This document shows, in pieces, positions 7,481 to 8,950 of a stretch of DNA of 8,950 nucleotides. A model generated the notes under the pieces. It ran no database searches, was not told the DNA's origin, and saw only the letters and a list, made by a program, of their open reading frames with translations. The stretch lies in assembly GCA_903870955.1 (NCBI GenBank), contig CAIQEX010000017.1, forward strand, positions 1 to 8,950, in the 5' to 3' direction. The position numbers were made by a program, and so were the translations under genes. How positions within the stretch are numbered: position 1 is the stretch's first letter; the number at the start of each line of letters is the position of its first letter. This DNA is from an uncultured beta proteobacterium. Lineage in GTDB: Bacteria; Pseudomonadota; Gammaproteobacteria; Burkholderiales; Burkholderiaceae_C.

Positions 7481-8866
7481 ATGAACACCGCAAATTACAC
7501 AGCACGCCGCGCTGAACTGGCCCGTCGCATCGGCGCCAATGGCATCGCCCTTTTGCCCACGGCGCCCGAGCAGCAACGCAATCGCGACTCCGACTTTCTG
7601 TTCCGCCACGACAGTTACTTCTACTACCTGAGCGGCTTTACCGAACCCAAAGCCTGGCTGGTGATCCGTGGCGATGGCCACACCACCCTGTTTTGCAACC
7701 CCAAGGATCTGGAACGCGAAGTGTGGGACGGTATCCGCGTGGGACCCGAGGCAGCCCCAGCCGTGCTGGGTGTGGATGCCGCCTTTTCCGTCAACGATAT
7801 TGACGCACAAATGCCGGGTTTGCTCGACGGTCGCGATGCCGTATGGTTTCCGTTTGCCACGCACAAGGCGCTGGAGTCGCGGGTGGACGGCTGGCTGGGC
7901 TCACTGCGCGCCCGCGTACGCTATGGCACGCTCACGCCCGAAATCCAGCGCGACCTGTGCGGACCTCTGGACGAGATGCGCCTGGTCAAGGACAGCAGCG
8001 AGCAGGCCACCATGCGGCGTGCCGCGCAGATCAGCGCCGGTGCCCATATCCGCGCCATGCGCTTGAGCGCGCAGATGCTGCGCGAGGGCAAAGAGGTGCG
8101 CGAATACCACCTGGATGCCGAGTTGCTGCACGAGTTTCGCCGGCATGGATCGCAGTACCCGGCCTATGGGTCGATCGTGGCGGGCGGCGCCAACGCCTGC
8201 GTATTGCATTACCGCGCCGACGAAGGTCTGGTGCGGGATGGCGACTTGGTGTTGATCGATGCGGGCTGCGAGCTGGACGGCTATGCCAGCGACATCACCC
8301 GCACCTTCCCGGCCAATGGGACGTTCACCGGACCGCAGCGTGCGCTATACGAGTTGGTGCTGGCCTCGCAAAACGCGGCTGTGGCCGTCACCAAGGCCGG
8401 AGCGCGCTTTACCGACCCGCATGAAGCCACGGTCAAGGTCCTGGCACAAGGCATGCTGGACTTGGGGCTGCTGGACAGCAACCAAGTCGGCAGCCTGGAA
8501 GACGTGATCGAAAAGCGCGCCTACTTCCCGTTCTACATGCACCGCACCGGGCACTGGCTGGGCATGGATGTGCACGACTGCGGCGCCTACACCGAACCTT
8601 CCGAAATTGGCCATAAAACCGAGCGCAAAGACGCTCTCACCGGCGAGACACTGATCAACCGCCCGGCGCGCATTCTGTGGCCCGGCATGGTGCTGACCAT
8701 TGAGCCCGGCATCTACGTGCGCCCGGCTGAAGGCGTGCCAGAGCAATTCCACAACATCGGCATCCGTATCGAGGACGACGCCATCGTCACCGAAACCGGC
8801 TGTGAGCTGATCAGCCGAGGCGTGCCGGTGGACCCGGATGAAATAGAAGCGCTGATGCGGGCTTAA
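7481..8866 (+). CDS. pepP: Xaa-Pro aminopeptidase (aminopeptidase P)
   Basis: Aminopeptidase P is a cytoplasmic dimetal peptidase that removes the N-terminal residue when the second residue is proline. The 461-aa protein has the N-terminal aminopeptidase-P domain (1-140; FRHDSYFYYLSGF at 41-53) and a pita-bread catalytic domain (175-450). Metal ligands by motif are D260 (LIDAG), D271 (SDITRTFP), H358 (HWLGMDVHD), E408 (TIEPGIYV) and E431 (GIRIEDD); H365 is also conserved. Compared with the Escherichia coli enzyme, about 21 extra residues lie between the His and first Glu ligands (around 371-395). I chose ATG 7481, with GAGGA about 8 nt upstream and the family-typical N terminus; an upstream start at 7379 would overlap murU and add 34 residues of out-of-frame murU coding. 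It is probably cotranscribed with murU. The stop codon overlaps that of the convergent downstream gene. Confidence 0.95.
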   Translation: MNTANYTARRAELARRIGANGIALLPTAPEQQRNRDSDFLFRHDSYFYYLSGFTEPKAWLVIRGDGHTTLFCNPKDLEREVWDGIRVGPEAAPAVLGVDAAFSVNDIDAQMPGLLDGRDAVWFPFATHKALESRVDGWLGSLRARVRYGTLTPEIQRDLCGPLDEMRLVKDSSEQATMRRAAQISAGAHIRAMRLSAQMLREGKEVREYHLDAELLHEFRRHGSQYPAYGSIVAGGANACVLHYRADEGLVRDGDLVLIDAGCELDGYASDITRTFPANGTFTGPQRALYELVLASQNAAVAVTKAGARFTDPHEATVKVLAQGMLDLGLLDSNQVGSLEDVIEKRAYFPFYMHRTGHWLGMDVHDCGAYTEPSEIGHKTERKDALTGETLINRPARILWPGMVLTIEPGIYVRPAEGVPEQFHNIGIRIEDDAIVTETGCELISRGVPVDPDEIEALMRA

Positions 8867-8950
8867 GGCACCAGCACCAGATTACCGGTATGGCGCTTCT
8901 CCAGAAACGCCTGCTGGGCTCGTGCCATATCCTTCAGCGCAAAGCTGCCC
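8863..8950 (-). CDS. Quinone oxidoreductase / zinc-type alcohol dehydrogenase-like protein, C-terminal end
   Basis: The last 28 codons of a minus-strand gene enter from the right edge. They encode a tail FALKDMARAQQAFLEKRHTG and end LVLVP-stop. This pattern (hydrophobic-L-x-D-hydrophobic-x-x-A, then a K/R-x-x-G-x-hydrophobic-V-L-x-P end) is typical of the medium-chain reductase family, most like NADPH:quinone oxidoreductases of the QorA type. No catalytic residues are visible because only the C-terminal helix and strand are present. The TAA (8865-8863) shares TTAA with the pepP stop on the other strand, so the genes converge with no terminator space between them. The family call rests on a short stretch. 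Confidence 0.75.
   Translation of the reverse strand, partial: GSFALKDMARAQQAFLEKRHTGNLVLVP

Noticed and set aside
6619..7488. 289-codon minus-strand open frame
   Set aside because: It is antisense to murU, rich in Arg, Gln, Gly and Cys, and without recognisable motifs, whereas murU carries all family motifs.

Overview
The window looks like chromosomal DNA of a betaproteobacterium. The MaeB, MurU and PepP proteins read like those of Burkholderiales, most probably a Comamonadaceae-type (Rhodoferax/Polaromonas-like) organism. This placement is inferred from remembered protein character, not from a search. Coding density is high. I see no mobile element, tRNA, rRNA or CRISPR.

Left half (minus strand, read from about 6495 down to 1): a tightly packed signalling operon. 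First comes an unrecognised 210-aa protein with a GTG start (5863-6495). After a 77-bp gap holding a small perfect hairpin come a lipoprotein-type periplasmic solute-binding protein (4826-5785), a 1159-aa membrane hybrid histidine kinase with HAMP, two PAS, HisKA, HATPase, REC and Hpt modules (1350-4829), a REC/HD-GYP response regulator predicted to act on cyclic di-GMP (193-1350), and the 5' end of an NADP-type malic enzyme gene (1-200). The last four genes overlap at every junction, by 4, 1 and 8 bp, so they are probably cotranscribed and translationally coupled. The likely logic is ligand capture by the orphan binding protein, sensing by the kinase, relay H570 to D866 to H1011 to D59 of the regulator, and altered cyclic di-GMP turnover. 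A central carbon enzyme sits at the tail of the same transcript.

Right half (plus strand): a 165-bp divergent intergenic region (6496-6660) leads to murU (cell-wall recycling uridylyltransferase, 6661-7431) and pepP (Xaa-Pro aminopeptidase, 7481-8866), probably one operon. At the far right the 3' end of a minus-strand quinone oxidoreductase-like gene converges on pepP, and the two stop codons share a TTAA.

The points most worth a second look are the self-contained binding-protein/kinase/HD-GYP cassette fused by overlap to maeB, the unrecognised 210-aa protein with an ADP-ribosyltransferase-like first motif, and a His-to-Gln change at a metal-ligand position of the HD-GYP domain.
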